Assembly (NCBI GenBank): GCA_035645145.1
Contig: DASQNC010000012.1
Span: 1 to 38,470, forward strand
Source: Azospirillaceae bacterium
GTDB taxonomy: Bacteria > Pseudomonadota > Alphaproteobacteria > Azospirillales > Azospirillaceae
Length of the DNA stretch: 38,470 nt
Reading direction: 5' to 3'
A program made the translations under genes and the position numbers. The notes below the pieces were generated by a model. The model was not told where the DNA came from, made no database searches, and saw only the letters and a list, made by a program, of their open reading frames with translations. This document shows positions 1-8,227 of this stretch, in pieces (the first letter of the stretch is position 1; each line of letters opens with the position of its first letter).

Positions 1-159
1 CATGTGGAACTGCTTGGCGACATCCGCCGGCACCGTCTCCGGCACCCGCTTGACCACCACCTCGGTGCCGGGCACCTGGCGCGCCCCTTCGGCCACCGCA
101 CCCGCCATCGTCTCGATATGGCCGTAGCTGGAATAGTAGAGAACCAGAACCCGAGTCAT
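1..159 (-). CDS. wrbA: NAD(P)H:quinone oxidoreductase, WrbA family (5' end only)
   Basis: Only the first 53 codons are in the window; the gene runs off the left edge. The protein starts [20 protein letters not shown], the flavodoxin-like FMN-binding loop of WrbA, followed by [20 protein letters not shown] and then ETVPAD, which is the usual WrbA N-terminus almost word for word. WrbA proteins are tetrameric FMN enzymes that reduce quinones by two electrons in the cytosol (family knowledge). The start is supported by a GAGGAG ribosome-binding site about 6 bases upstream (minus strand, near 165-170). No partner gene is visible. Confidence 0.9.
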   Translation of the reverse strand, partial: MTRVLVLYYSSYGHIETMAGAVAEGARQVPGTEVVVKRVPETVPADVAKQFHM

Positions 160-315
160 TGCTCGCTCCTCACATAGCGGTAAGGGCAAGGATGACGGTC
201 GGAAGTCCGGCGATAAACGGCGGCGGTGGCACGACAGTTTTCGCTAGCGGTAAAAGACTGCCGTGAATGCCGGGTCCTTCAGCGCTCGGGCGGCGGACCG
301 GTTCCGGTGTAACGG

Positions 316-621
316 TCACCTGGGATGGAAACTGCGACGGAACCAGCTGATCGGCGTGCAGTTCGGATCCGTCATCTGCACCACGACCAGGCTGCCGGAC
401 TGGCCGGGCTGGCGGATCCAGATCTGGTTGTAGCCGAAGCCGTCGCCGACGTTTTCCCGGAACCGTTGCACTTCGATATTATCGCCGACCACAACGCCCT
501 TGGCGCGCAGGTACGCGACCGCTGCCGCCGTGCAGCGCTCGGTCGTCTGGGCATGGGGGGTGGCTGTTGGAGTCGCCAGAACGACGATTCCCAGGACGAT
601 GTGGACTCCCGCTGATCGCAT
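316..621 (-). CDS. Small secreted protein of unknown function
   Basis: 101 residues. The start at 621 is preferred over the longer frame reaching 741 because a GGGAGG ribosome-binding site lies 8-9 bases upstream and the N-terminus then becomes a clean signal peptide (MRSAGVHIVLGIVVLATPTA, cleavage probably after PHAQ). The mature part has two cysteines (TTERC near residue 28 and DPNC near residue 90) that could form one disulfide, and a Tyr/Trp/Ile-rich centre (FGYNQIWIRQPG). I do not recognise the family. Codon use is GC-rich like its neighbours, and the opposite strand has no better candidate. It is probably a small periplasmic protein; the role is unknown. Confidence 0.6.
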   Translation of the reverse strand: MRSAGVHIVLGIVVLATPTATPHAQTTERCTAAAVAYLRAKGVVVGDNIEVQRFRENVGDGFGYNQIWIRQPGQSGSLVVVQMTDPNCTPISWFRRSFHPR

Positions 622-744
622 CCCCGGTCGCCTCCCGCAGCCGCTCCCGTCCCCACAACGCCCCGCCATCGCGGACCCGCCACGGCCGGGTTGGTCATCG
701 GTTCCGCGATGATCCCGGAACTTGGTTTCGCGGTTCCGCAATGC

Positions 745-772
745 TTGGAAAATACGGAAAATTAAAGATAAT
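745..772 (+). promoter_or_regulatory. Candidate sigma-70 promoter for the binding-protein gene at 906
   Basis: TTGGAA at 745-750 and GATAAT at 767-772 are separated by 16 bases inside a conspicuously AT-rich patch (about 745-800) in otherwise GC-rich DNA. It points toward the solute-binding protein gene starting at 906. The leader would be about 125 bases. This is a motif match only. Confidence 0.4.
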
Positions 773-905
773 TAACTCAATGTTCATGTGTTGAAGATTA
801 CCTCCTTTCCAACCCCTCAATCGTGGGTGGAATTCAAGGTCGCGCGGGATTCGGATGCACTTAAAACGTGCCCCCCGTGAGGCTCAAACGCACGGAAGGA
901 ACAAT

Positions 906-1646
906 ATGCGCATCCGTCCCCTGCTCGTTGTGGCCGCCCTGGCCGCCGGTCTTTACGGCAATGCTGCCATGGCACAACGCCTTGGTGTCGTCGAAGTGCC
1001 GCCCTGGGCCATCAAGGACGCGTCGGGCGCGGCCACGTCCGGCATCGGTGTCGACGTTGCCAAGGTCCTGAAGGAACGGACCGGTCTTCCGATCGAAATC
1101 CAAATCGTTCCGTTCGCACGGATGAGCGACTACATGCGCAGCGGCGAACTGGACTTCGCGCTGACGACCTATTCGCAGGCCGGCGAGGCCGCCGGTCCGT
1201 ATGTGGCCGACGCGTTCAAGTTTCCCCTGGTGGTTGTGGCCCGGCCCGGCATCGACGTCGCCAAGTACGAGGATCTGAAGAAGCTCGGCTCGGTGGGCAT
1301 CATCCGCGGATCACGGTACGGCGAGCCGTTCGACAGCGACCCCGAGATCAAGCGGTCCGACGAGAACAGTGTGGACGGCATGCTGCGGAAGCTGGCGGCC
1401 GAGCGGTTGGACGGGGTCGCCGGCTCGGCGGTCGCCCTCTACTACACGGCCCGTCAGCTGGGTCAGGAGCAGGCCCTGGGTAAGTCGGTCACGCTGCTCA
1501 ATTCGAAGGTCAGCCTGCAGAAGTCGAATGCCTTCTCGGACCAGGCGGCCACCGACAAGATCGCCAAGGCTCTGGCCGACATGTCCGCCGACGGCACGAT
1601 CGCCGGAGTCCTGCAAAAGTACATCGGGTCGGTTCCCGGCATGTGA
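906..1646 (+). CDS. Periplasmic solute-binding protein, family 3 (amino-acid type)
   Basis: 246 residues. The signal peptide is MRIRPLLVVAALAAGLYGNA, with cleavage expected after AMA. The mature protein shows the family-3 (SBP_bac_3) layout: GIGVDVAKVLKERTGLPIEI in lobe 1, an FARMSDYMRSGELDFAL segment, then GSVGIIRGSRYGEPFD and a C-terminal ADGTIAGVLQKYIG helix. Such proteins capture small polar solutes such as amino acids for ABC importers or act as sensors. The start at 906 has GAAGGA 5 bases upstream; an in-frame ATG at 855 lacks a good site and would precede the signal peptide. No permease or ATPase lies beside it, so it is an orphan whose ligand cannot be told from sequence. Two hairpins follow the stop codon. 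Confidence 0.85.
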   Translation: MRIRPLLVVAALAAGLYGNAAMAQRLGVVEVPPWAIKDASGAATSGIGVDVAKVLKERTGLPIEIQIVPFARMSDYMRSGELDFALTTYSQAGEAAGPYVADAFKFPLVVVARPGIDVAKYEDLKKLGSVGIIRGSRYGEPFDSDPEIKRSDENSVDGMLRKLAAERLDGVAGSAVALYYTARQLGQEQALGKSVTLLNSKVSLQKSNAFSDQAATDKIAKALADMSADGTIAGVLQKYIGSVPGM

Positions 1647-1652
1647 GCCGGA

Positions 1653-1672
1653 CCACCGCCGGAAGGCGGTGG
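1653..1672 (+). other. Short stem-loop just after the binding-protein gene
   Basis: CCACCGCC and GGCGGTGG form a perfect 8-bp stem around a GGAA tetraloop, starting 7 bases after the stop codon. It has no U-tract. It is probably a 3' stabiliser, or works with the larger hairpin at 1703. Confidence 0.5.
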
Positions 1673-1702
1673 CGAGCGGCACGCCCGGAGGAGTTCGGCA
1701 AT

Positions 1703-1733
1703 GGAACGGACCCGGATCGTCCGGGTCCGTTCC
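1703..1733 (+). terminator. Hairpin terminator candidate, 14-bp perfect stem
   Basis: GGAACGGACCCGGA (1703-1716) and its exact reverse complement (1720-1733) flank a 3-base loop TCG. It lies 57 bases after the stop of the solute-binding protein gene. The stem is long and perfect but is followed by CGCCGACG rather than a T-run, so termination is inferred from position and stability. Confidence 0.55.
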
Positions 1734-2068
1734 GCCGACGACACCCGCGCACATGGATGCGAATGCGCGGCTTGTTTCCGGTATGATCCGGCGGCCGCGC
1801 GTTCCGGCACGGGACCACGGCACGCGTTGAGGCCCGTTGCCCCAGGGGCAGGCTGTCGGGTCATTGACAATTTGCCGCGCGCACGGATCAGGATGGGCTG
1901 CGTGTTGATCCCGGCGCTGCGGACCGGCACGGCCGTTGCATCCGTGGAACGCCGGATCCATGGTGATGGGGATGCCCCGATCCGCACCGCCATTTGCAGT
2001 CACGGGGATCGCACACCGCCGCTGGCGCTTGGCGGCCTATGGTCCCGCCGCCCCGAAGGAGACCACCC
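1734..2068. other. Intergenic region without a recognisable gene
   Basis: Some 335 bases between the hairpin at 1703-1733 and the small gene at 2069. No reading frame here has both a plausible start site and protein-like composition. A TTGACA sits at 1864-1869 but no acceptable -10 box follows at the right distance. A good ribosome-binding site (GAAGGAGA) appears only at the far end, for the gene at 2069. Confidence 0.5.
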
Positions 2069-2278
2069 ATGCGTGCACGCCCCGTCGAACCCGGAGATCA
2101 TTTCGCCCGCCGCCACGCCCCTGGGCGCGTGTTCGTGGTGGAGCGGATCGACCGCTACGACACGGTCCCGCATGCCCGGTTGAAGGCATTGGAGTCCTCG
2201 GACCGCCTGACGATCGCGGTCGCCGCCATGGACGCGGCGGGCTGGGTCAGGGTCTCCCATGACGACCAGGCGGCCTGA
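2069..2278 (+). CDS. Small hypothetical protein (69 aa)
   Basis: Starts MRARPVEPGDHFARRHAPGR and continues with a hydrophobic FVVERIDRYD strand, an acidic and basic middle, and a C-terminal AAGWVRVSHDDQAA. The start is supported by a GAAGGAGA ribosome-binding site 8 bases upstream. Its 3' end overlaps the next gene by 20 bases, which suggests translational coupling. It has no signal peptide or membrane segment and is probably cytosolic. Family not recognised; the strong ribosome-binding site and the overlap are the reasons to call it real. Confidence 0.55.
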   Translation: MRARPVEPGDHFARRHAPGRVFVVERIDRYDTVPHARLKALESSDRLTIAVAAMDAAGWVRVSHDDQAA

Positions 2279-2990
2279 GCACCGGTTCGTGACATGGATC
2301 CGGTCTCCCGCCGGGGGCGGGCGTAGGGGGCTTGCCTGCGCCGCAGCACTGTTGGGGATCGCGGCATGTGCCGAGCGGCCCGAGGTCGTCCGCGCCCAGG
2401 TCCAGGCCATCGAGGCGGCCCAAGGGCTGGACGGCACGGCCGTCATCACCCCTCTCGCCAGCGGCGATGGTCTGGAGGTCGACCTGACCGGTCCGATCCA
2501 CAGCCGCATGGCCGACGCCGTGGTGGATGCGCTGCGAAGCGCGCGTCCACGCCGGGTGGTGCTTCGCCTCGACAGTTTGGGCGGCAGCGAGGAGGCCGCG
2601 CAGGACATGGTCTGGGCCCTGCACCGGGTCCGGGAGACCCATGCGATCGTCGGGCCGGGCGGTGAATGCACGTCGGCGTGCCTCAGCCTGTGGTTCGGTG
2701 TCGAACGCCGGTTCGCCGCCCCCGATGCCGTTTTCGGCTTCCACGGTGCCGGTTGCCTGGATGCGTCGCTGGATGAGCGCAGGTGCCGTGCGTCCGTCCG
2801 GCGCGCGAACGGCAAGGCACGGGCGGACATCGCACGGGTTGCGCCGGCCCTGCTTGCCTATTTGGATGGGATCTCGCCCCCGGCGCTGACGCTGCCCCCC
2901 ACTGCGGTTCATCTGGTCCAGGGTCGGGACATGATCCGCTTGGGTGCGGCGCTGCCGGCGGTACCGGGCAACCTGGCATCTGGTCGCTGA
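2259..2990 (+). CDS. ClpP/crotonase-fold predicted lipoprotein (COG3904-like)
   Basis: 243 residues. A positively charged N-terminus (residues 1-23) leads to a hydrophobic stretch ending GIAAC, a lipobox with Cys37 as the likely lipidated residue. The mature part carries the pattern of periplasmic ClpP-fold proteins: VVLRLDSLGGSEEAA (residues 100-114, the glycine-rich oxyanion region) and GGECTSACLSLWFG (residues 134-147), where Ser139 aligns with the usual nucleophile position, followed by FGFHGAG (159-165). Proteins of this type are described only as predicted periplasmic proteins; whether they cleave peptides is unknown. It overlaps the 3' end of the upstream small gene by 20 bases. A weak ribosome-binding site (CAGGG) leaves the exact start uncertain; an in-frame GTG at 2289 is an alternative. 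Confidence 0.75.
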   Translation: MTTRRPEHRFVTWIRSPAGGGRRGLACAAALLGIAACAERPEVVRAQVQAIEAAQGLDGTAVITPLASGDGLEVDLTGPIHSRMADAVVDALRSARPRRVVLRLDSLGGSEEAAQDMVWALHRVRETHAIVGPGGECTSACLSLWFGVERRFAAPDAVFGFHGAGCLDASLDERRCRASVRRANGKARADIARVAPALLAYLDGISPPALTLPPTAVHLVQGRDMIRLGAALPAVPGNLASGR

Positions 2991-3101
2991 TCGATCCGGT
3001 GGGTGGCCGGCGGGCCATGGCCTTGAAGCCCCATGGGGTGGGGCCACCTTATGGCCGGATTTCGCGGCGGGGGCCTCCCTGCACAGGCCGGGAGAGTTCC
3101 C

Positions 3102-3422
3102 ATGGCATGGATCGTCCTGTTCTTCGCAGGCGTCTTGGAGGTCGGTTGGGCGGTCGGCCTCAAATACACCGAGGGCTTCTCGCGGCCTCTGCCCACCATT
3201 CTCACCATTGCCAGCATGGCCGGAAGCCTCGGCCTTCTCGGTCTTGCGCTGAAGAGCCTGCCGTTGGGAACGGCCTACGCCGTGTGGACGGGGGTCGGAA
3301 CGGTCGGCACGGCCGTTCTGGGCATCGTCCTGTTCGGCGAGACGGCAACGGCGTTACGCCTGGCCTGCATCGGCCTGATCGTTGCCGGTATCGTCGGCCT
3401 CAAGCTGGTGTCGCCCAACTGA
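3102..3422 (+). CDS. sugE: Small multidrug resistance exporter, Gdx/SugE subtype (guanidinium exporter)
   Basis: 106 residues, the normal SMR length, with four transmembrane helices. [20 protein letters not shown] includes the essential membrane glutamate (Glu13), and [20 protein letters not shown] is the Gdx/SugE helix-3 signature rather than the EmrE one. The subtype exports guanidinium in antiport with protons from the inner membrane as an antiparallel homodimer (established for the family). The start at 3102 has a GGGAGAG site 6-7 bases upstream; an earlier in-frame ATG at 3033 would add a 23-residue extension that SMR proteins lack. Its last 23 bases overlap the 3' end of the opposite-strand hydrolase gene. 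No guanidine riboswitch core was found upstream. Confidence 0.93.
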   Translation: MAWIVLFFAGVLEVGWAVGLKYTEGFSRPLPTILTIASMAGSLGLLGLALKSLPLGTAYAVWTGVGTVGTAVLGIVLFGETATALRLACIGLIVAGIVGLKLVSPN

Positions 3423-4410
3423 CGGGGCGCATCGTCATCGTCTCGCCCACGTCCAGTGCCACGAACCGCTCGTCCGGGATGCCGAGGTCGGCCTTCGCCG
3501 CCGCAAGGTCGTGAAGCGGCGCGTCCATCGCCTCGTCGGTCAGTTGGAAGGTCCCGAAGTGCATCGCCACGCTGCGCCCGGCACCAAGATCCCTGTGCGC
3601 AAGCACCGCCTCGCGCGGGTTCATGTGCTGGGCGGCCATGAACCAGCGTGGCTCGTAGGCGCCGATCGGCAGCAGGGCCAGATCGGGGGCGCCGAGCCGC
3701 GCCCGGATCGCCGCGAAGTGGGCGCCGTAGCCGCTGTCGCCGGCGAACAGGATGCGCAGGCCGCCCGCTTCCACCATGAACCCGCCCCATAGCGCCCGTC
3801 GACGGTCGAAGGGGCTGCGGGCGGACCAGTGCTGCGCCGGCACGTAGGTGACGGTTGTGTTGTCCGGCAGCGTCGCCCGGTCCCACCAGTCCATCTCCAC
3901 CGCATCGCGGATGCCCGCGCGGGCCAGGTACCGGCCGTTTCCCAGCCCGGTCAGGACCCGCGGGGACGAGCGCGCGCGCAAACCCGCCAGGCTCGGGATG
4001 TCCATGTGGTCGTAGTGGTTGTGGCTGAGCAGGACCGCATCGATCCGTGGCAGATCCGCCAGGGGCAGGCCGGGATCGCGCACCCGGCGGGGCCCCAGGC
4101 GGCCGAACGGGCCGGCGCAGGCGGAGAAGACCGGGTCCGTCAACAGCGTCAGCCCGCCGACCCGCAGCAGGAAGGTGGCGTGGCCGACGAAGGTGACGGA
4201 CACGCCGCCCGGTTCGACCGGGCCGGGCGGGGCATGACGGCGGTTTTCGACCCGCTCGGGCCATGCCGCACGCGCCCCGGACCGCCACATGCGCCAAAGG
4301 TCGGCGAGGCGCTTGTCGGTGTCCACACCGGGATTGAAGAAGCGGCGGCCGTCGAAATGGTCGCTGGGGGCGGTTGTCCGACCGCCGCGGGCGCCTGTTA
4401 AGCTCGTCAT
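3400..4410 (-). CDS. Metallo-beta-lactamase-fold hydrolase (UlaG/NAPE-PLD-like, COG2220)
   Basis: 336 residues. The N-terminus contains [12 protein letters not shown] (residues 18-28), typical of this branch, then [13 protein letters not shown] (71-82). Metal-site motifs are in order: HNHYDH (His130, His132, Asp134, His135), His194 in PAQHWSAR, Asp225 in FAGDSG and His284 in MHFGTF, so a complete dinuclear zinc centre is predicted. Relatives include UlaG lactonase and N-acyl-phosphatidylethanolamine phospholipase D; the substrate here cannot be read from sequence. No signal peptide, so cytosolic. The start at 4410 keeps the conserved [10 protein letters not shown] block and lies 21 bases from the divergent start at 4432. 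Confidence 0.88.
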   Translation of the reverse strand: MTSLTGARGGRTTAPSDHFDGRRFFNPGVDTDKRLADLWRMWRSGARAAWPERVENRRHAPPGPVEPGGVSVTFVGHATFLLRVGGLTLLTDPVFSACAGPFGRLGPRRVRDPGLPLADLPRIDAVLLSHNHYDHMDIPSLAGLRARSSPRVLTGLGNGRYLARAGIRDAVEMDWWDRATLPDNTTVTYVPAQHWSARSPFDRRRALWGGFMVEAGGLRILFAGDSGYGAHFAAIRARLGAPDLALLPIGAYEPRWFMAAQHMNPREAVLAHRDLGAGRSVAMHFGTFQLTDEAMDAPLHDLAAAKADLGIPDERFVALDVGETMTMRPVSWATPA

Positions 4411-4431
4411 GCAGCATACATGGGGGCACGC

Positions 4432-5220
4432 ATGCGGTTCGTCCTGCTCGCCGTGGCTTTCCTGACCGCAGCCACCGGCCGCGCGGCGGCACAGGCCGCA
4501 TCCCCGGCCGGAGCGGAGGTGCCGGTCGATCTTGAACTGGTGCTCGCGGTCGACGTGTCCGGCAGCGTGGATCCGTCCGAAGCCCGGCTTCAGCGCGATG
4601 GCTACGTCGCGGCACTGACCGATCCCGAAATCATCCACGTCATCCGCGGCGGGTTTCTGGGGCGTATCGTCGTGACCTATGTCGAATGGGCCGGCCCGGC
4701 GACCCAGCGCACCGTGGTGCCCTGGCGCGTCATCGCGGACGAGGCGTCGGCACTGGAATTCGTCGATCTGGTCAAGGAGGCGCCGTTCCGGTCCGCCCGC
4801 GGCACGTCCATCTCCGGTGCCATCGATTTCGGGGCCACACTGTTCGAGCCCAACGGCTTCGACGGGATCCGCCGCGTCATCGACGTGTCCGGCGACGGGG
4901 TGAACAATGGCGGGCGCGACGTGCGGGCCGCCCGCGACGATGCGGTGGCCCGCGGCATCACCATCAACGGCCTGCCCGTCATGCCGGGCTCCGAGCAGGC
5001 CGATGGACGGCCGCAGGGGCTTTCGGCCGGCGGTTGGACGCCGCCGGACCTCGACCTCTATTACGAACGCAATGTCATCGGCGGGCCGGGCGCATTCATG
5101 GTGCCCGCCCACAGCTTCGAGGATTTCGGGCGGGCGGTGAAGGCCAAGCTGGTGCGCGAGATCGCCGGCGGCCCGGCGTCGGGGAAGGCGGCGAGCGGAC
5201 CGGTGCGTCCGGTCCGGTGA
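4432..5220 (+). CDS. DUF1194 protein with von Willebrand factor A domain, secreted
   Basis: 262 residues. A signal peptide (MRFVLLAVAFLTAATGRAAA, cleavage near AQA) is followed by a VWA domain with the metal-ion-dependent adhesion motif: DVSGS at residues 41-45, RGTSISGAIDFG as the threonine strand and VIDVSGDGVNNGGRD for the third acidic position. The length and the terminal PAHSFEDFGRAVKAKLVREI segment match DUF1194. VWA domains bind partner proteins through a divalent metal; the DUF1194 partner is not known. The ATG at 4432 is preferred over the one at 4420 because GGGGG lies just before it and it opens the signal peptide directly. It is divergent from the metallo-hydrolase with almost no spacer, so the promoters must overlap the other gene. 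Confidence 0.85.
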   Translation: MRFVLLAVAFLTAATGRAAAQAASPAGAEVPVDLELVLAVDVSGSVDPSEARLQRDGYVAALTDPEIIHVIRGGFLGRIVVTYVEWAGPATQRTVVPWRVIADEASALEFVDLVKEAPFRSARGTSISGAIDFGATLFEPNGFDGIRRVIDVSGDGVNNGGRDVRAARDDAVARGITINGLPVMPGSEQADGRPQGLSAGGWTPPDLDLYYERNVIGGPGAFMVPAHSFEDFGRAVKAKLVREIAGGPASGKAASGPVRPVR

Positions 5221-5269
5221 GATTCCGGGGTAGCTCCGGGCTTTCGGCCGGTGCGGTGGATGGAGGCGT

Positions 5270-5298
5270 TTGACAGGCGAACGCGGGTTTGATCGAAT
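5270..5298 (+). promoter_or_regulatory. Candidate preT promoter (TTGACA-17-TCGAAT)
   Basis: A perfect -35 hexamer TTGACA at 5270-5275 is followed after exactly 17 bases by TCGAAT (5293-5298, four of six matches to the -10 consensus). The RutR-box-like palindrome at 5289-5304 covers the -10 element, the arrangement expected for a repressor that blocks polymerase. preT starts at 5387, giving a leader of about 80 bases. Confidence 0.55.
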
Positions 5299-5304
5299 GG
5301 TCAA
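5289..5304. promoter_or_regulatory. Predicted RutR operator upstream of preT
   Basis: The site reads TTGATCGAATGGTCAA. Against the published RutR box TTGACCANNTGGTCAA it matches 12 of 14 specified bases; the right half-site is perfect. It overlaps the -10 of the candidate preT promoter. The gene for a clear RutR homologue lies 3 kb away at 8228-8902. Binding is inferred, not shown. Confidence 0.7.
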
Positions 5305-5386
5305 AACACCGATCCGCAAGAAAACGACGGGTCGGGTTCGGACAGGTTGGCATTCTTGCCGTCGGCAGGCGGCCAGGAGACGCAAA

Positions 5387-6751
5387 ATGACCTCGACGCC
5401 GGACATTCGTCCCGGACGGAAGACGCCCGAGGACTGCGCGGACGCCTTCCGCGACCTGCATGCCCCCCTGGATCGGCACGAGGCCCGGCTGGCGGCCGAA
5501 CGGTGCCTGTTCTGCTACGACGCGCCCTGCGTCACGGCATGCCCGACCTCCATCGACATTCCGCTGTTCATCCGGCAGATCCAGACCGGGAACCCGTTGG
5601 GGGCCGCCAGGACGATCCTCGACGCGAACATCTTCGGCGGCATGTGCGCTCGCGTCTGCCCGACCGAGACGCTGTGCGAGGAAGCCTGCGTCCGCAACGC
5701 GTCGGAGGGGGAGCCGGTGGAAATCGGCCGGCTGCAACGCTTCGCCACCGACGCGATGATGGCCTCGGGCCGGCAGCCCTACCGGGCGGGGCCGCCGACC
5801 GGCAAGCGGATCGCGGTGGTCGGTGCCGGCCCCGCCGGCCTGTCCTGCGCGCACAAGCTGGCGACCCTGGGCCATGCGGTCACCGTCTTCGACGCGCGCG
5901 AGAAGCCCGGCGGGCTGAACGAGTACGGCATCGCCGCCTACAAGGCGGTCGAGGATTTCGCCCAGGCGGAGGTGGCGTTCCTCCTGGAGGTGGGCAACAT
6001 CGAACTGCGCCAGGGGGCCCGGCTCGGCCGCGACATGACGCTGGCCGACCTGCGCCGCGACTTCGACGCCGTCTTCCTCGGCCTGGGGTTGGGCGCCACC
6101 AATGCGTTGGGCATCGACACGGCGGGTGTCGCCGGGGTGGCCGACGCCGTCGACTTCATCGCCGCCCTCCGCCAGACCAGGGACCTGTCGACGTTGCCGG
6201 TCGGCCGCCGGCTGGTGGTGGTCGGCGGCGGCATGACGGCGATCGATGCCGCGGTCCAGGCCAAGAAGCTGGGGGCGGAGGAGGTGACCATCGCCTACCG
6301 CCGCGGCGCGGCGCAGATGGGCGCCAGCCGGTGGGAGCAGGAGTTGGCCCAGACCGAGGGCGTGCTGATCCGCCATTGGGTCCGGCCGGCGCAGCTTCGG
6401 GTGGAGGAGGGGGTCCTGAAGGGCGTGGTCCTGGCCGCGACCGCGGAACGGGACGGGCGTTTGGTGGACACCGGGGAAACGCTCACGGTGCCGTGCGACC
6501 AGTTGTTCAAGGCGATCGGCCAGGTGTTCGTGCCCACCGACCTGGACGGCTCCGGTGGGCTTCTGGAGCTGTCGGGTGGCCGCATCGTGGTGGACGACGA
6601 CCGGCGCACGACGCTGGACGGCGTGTGGGCCGGCGGCGACTGCGTGGCCGGCGGACGCGACCTGACCGTGGTCGCGGTGGAGGACGGCAAGCGTGCCGCG
6701 GTCTCCATCGACAGGGCGCTGCGTCCGCCGGTGGCCCTGGCGGCCGAGTAG
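5387..6751 (+). CDS. preT: Dihydropyrimidine dehydrogenase subunit PreT (NAD(P)H/FAD, 4Fe-4S)
   Basis: 454 residues. The N-terminal domain carries two [4Fe-4S] sites like GltD and the N-terminus of mammalian dihydropyrimidine dehydrogenase: Cys40, Cys43, Cys48, Cys52 and Cys87, Cys91, Cys97, Cys101. An FAD-binding GAGPAG (146-151) and a second dinucleotide motif VVGGGMTAIDAA (278-289) follow, then the terminal GGDCVAGGRDLTVVAVEDGK that closes the FAD site. PreT takes electrons from NAD(P)H and passes them to PreA for reduction of uracil or thymine to the 5,6-dihydro form. The start at 5387 has a GGAG site about 8 bases upstream; the longer frame from 5270 would read through the promoter and operator. 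preA follows after 96 bases on the same strand. Confidence 0.95.
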   Translation: MTSTPDIRPGRKTPEDCADAFRDLHAPLDRHEARLAAERCLFCYDAPCVTACPTSIDIPLFIRQIQTGNPLGAARTILDANIFGGMCARVCPTETLCEEACVRNASEGEPVEIGRLQRFATDAMMASGRQPYRAGPPTGKRIAVVGAGPAGLSCAHKLATLGHAVTVFDAREKPGGLNEYGIAAYKAVEDFAQAEVAFLLEVGNIELRQGARLGRDMTLADLRRDFDAVFLGLGLGATNALGIDTAGVAGVADAVDFIAALRQTRDLSTLPVGRRLVVVGGGMTAIDAAVQAKKLGAEEVTIAYRRGAAQMGASRWEQELAQTEGVLIRHWVRPAQLRVEEGVLKGVVLAATAERDGRLVDTGETLTVPCDQLFKAIGQVFVPTDLDGSGGLLELSGGRIVVDDDRRTTLDGVWAGGDCVAGGRDLTVVAVEDGKRAAVSIDRALRPPVALAAE

Positions 6752-6847
6752 GGTTCCCGTCCCCGTGCGGGATGGGTCGAGACAGCGGCAAACCCCGGCC
6801 CCGTGCCTTCCCCCGATGGTGGCCGGGCCTGGAGCGGGAGAGCGATC

Positions 6848-8164
6848 ATGGCCGACCTTTCTGTCGATTTCTGCGGGATCAAGTCGCCGAACCCGTTCTG
6901 GCTGGCGTCCGCGCCGCCGACCGACAAGGCGTACAATGTGGAGCGCGCGTTCCGGGCCGGGTGGGGCGGGGTGGTCTGGAAGACGCTTGGCGAGGACCCG
7001 CCCGTCGTCAACGTGTCCGGTCCGCGCTACGGCGCCATCCACGGGCCGGACCGCCGGGTGATCGGCTTCAACAACATCGAGCTGATCAGCGACCGCCCGC
7101 TGGAGGTGAATCTCCGCGAGATCACGGAGGTGAAGCGCAAGTTCCCCGACCGGGCCATGGTCGTCTCGCTGATGGTCCCGTGCGAGGAGGAAAGCTGGAA
7201 GGCCATCCTGAAGCGCGTGGAGGAAACCGGGGCGGACGGGATCGAACTGAACTTCGGCTGTCCGCACGGCATGTCCGAACGCGGCATGGGGTCGGCGGTG
7301 GGCCAGGTGCCCGAATACGTCGAGATGGTCGCGCGTTGGTGCAAGACGCACTCGCGGATGCCGGTGATCGTGAAGCTGACGCCCAACATCTCGGACATCC
7401 GGCGCCCGGCCGAGGCGGCCCTGCGCGGTGGTGCGGATGCGGTGTCGCTGATCAACACCGTCAACTCGATCATGGGCGTGGACCTGGACGCCATGGCGCC
7501 GGCCCCGCACACCGACGGCAAGGGGTCCCACGGCGGCATGTGCGGCCCGGCGGTGAAGCCCATCGCCCTGAACATGGTGGCCGAGATCGCCCGCAACCCG
7601 GCGACCCGCGGCCTGCCCATCTCCGGGATCGGCGGCATCGAGACCTGGCGCGACGCGGCGGAGTTCATGGCATTGGGCGCCGGCACCGTGCAGGTGTGCA
7701 CGGCGGCCATGGTCTATGGCTTCAAGATCGTCCAGGAGATGATCTCCGGCCTGGAAGCCTTCATGGACGAAAAGGGCTTCACCCGCGTGTCCGACTTCGT
7801 CGGCAGGGCCGTGCCGAACGTCACGGACTGGCAGTACCTGAACCTGAACTACGCGGTGAAGGCGCGGATCGACCAGGACCTGTGCATCAGCTGCGGCCGC
7901 TGCCACATCGCCTGCGAGGACACCTCGCACCAGGCGATCACGTCCATGAAGGACGGCGTGCGCCACTTCGAGGTGATCGACGAGGAATGCGTCGGCTGCA
8001 ACCTGTGCGCCACGGTGTGCCCGGTCGAAAACTGCATCACCATGGTCCCGCTGGTGAACGAGGTCGACAAGCGCACCGGGCGCATGGTCGACGGCTCGTA
8101 TCGGAATTGGACCGAGCACCCGAACAATCCGATGGCGCCGAAGAAGCTGGAACCGGCGGAGTGA
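6848..8164 (+). CDS. preA: Dihydropyrimidine dehydrogenase catalytic subunit PreA
   Basis: 438 residues. Residues 1 to about 320 form the dihydroorotate-dehydrogenase-like FMN barrel: IKSPNPFWLASAPPT near the N-terminus, ELNFGCPHGMSERGMG with the pyrimidine-site cysteine region, VIVKLTPN, SLINTVNS and GIGGIETWRDAAEFMALGA for FMN phosphate binding. The C-terminus adds a two-cluster ferredoxin: Cys346, Cys349, Cys352, Cys356 and Cys381, Cys384, Cys387, Cys391. PreA reduces uracil and thymine with electrons from PreT in the cytosol. The start at 6848 has GGGAGAG upstream and gives the canonical MADLSVDFCGIKSPNPF. Its end lies 63 bases from the end of the convergent rutR gene. Confidence 0.96.
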   Translation: MADLSVDFCGIKSPNPFWLASAPPTDKAYNVERAFRAGWGGVVWKTLGEDPPVVNVSGPRYGAIHGPDRRVIGFNNIELISDRPLEVNLREITEVKRKFPDRAMVVSLMVPCEEESWKAILKRVEETGADGIELNFGCPHGMSERGMGSAVGQVPEYVEMVARWCKTHSRMPVIVKLTPNISDIRRPAEAALRGGADAVSLINTVNSIMGVDLDAMAPAPHTDGKGSHGGMCGPAVKPIALNMVAEIARNPATRGLPISGIGGIETWRDAAEFMALGAGTVQVCTAAMVYGFKIVQEMISGLEAFMDEKGFTRVSDFVGRAVPNVTDWQYLNLNYAVKARIDQDLCISCGRCHIACEDTSHQAITSMKDGVRHFEVIDEECVGCNLCATVCPVENCITMVPLVNEVDKRTGRMVDGSYRNWTEHPNNPMAPKKLEPAE

Positions 8165-8227
8165 GCGGCCGTGGGGTGGTCCGGTTCCGTACGTGCCCGC
8201 CCCCGGTCCGCCGTCCCGGGGCCGGTC

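Noticed and set aside
1864-1892. Promoter with perfect TTGACA upstream of the 69-residue protein
   Set aside because: The base run at the right distance (ATCAGG) does not resemble a -10 box.
2991-3101. Guanidine riboswitch upstream of the Gdx/SugE gene
   Set aside because: None of the class I, II or III guanidine aptamer cores could be found; the region has no ACGR hairpin loops. Only ordinary GC-rich stems are present.
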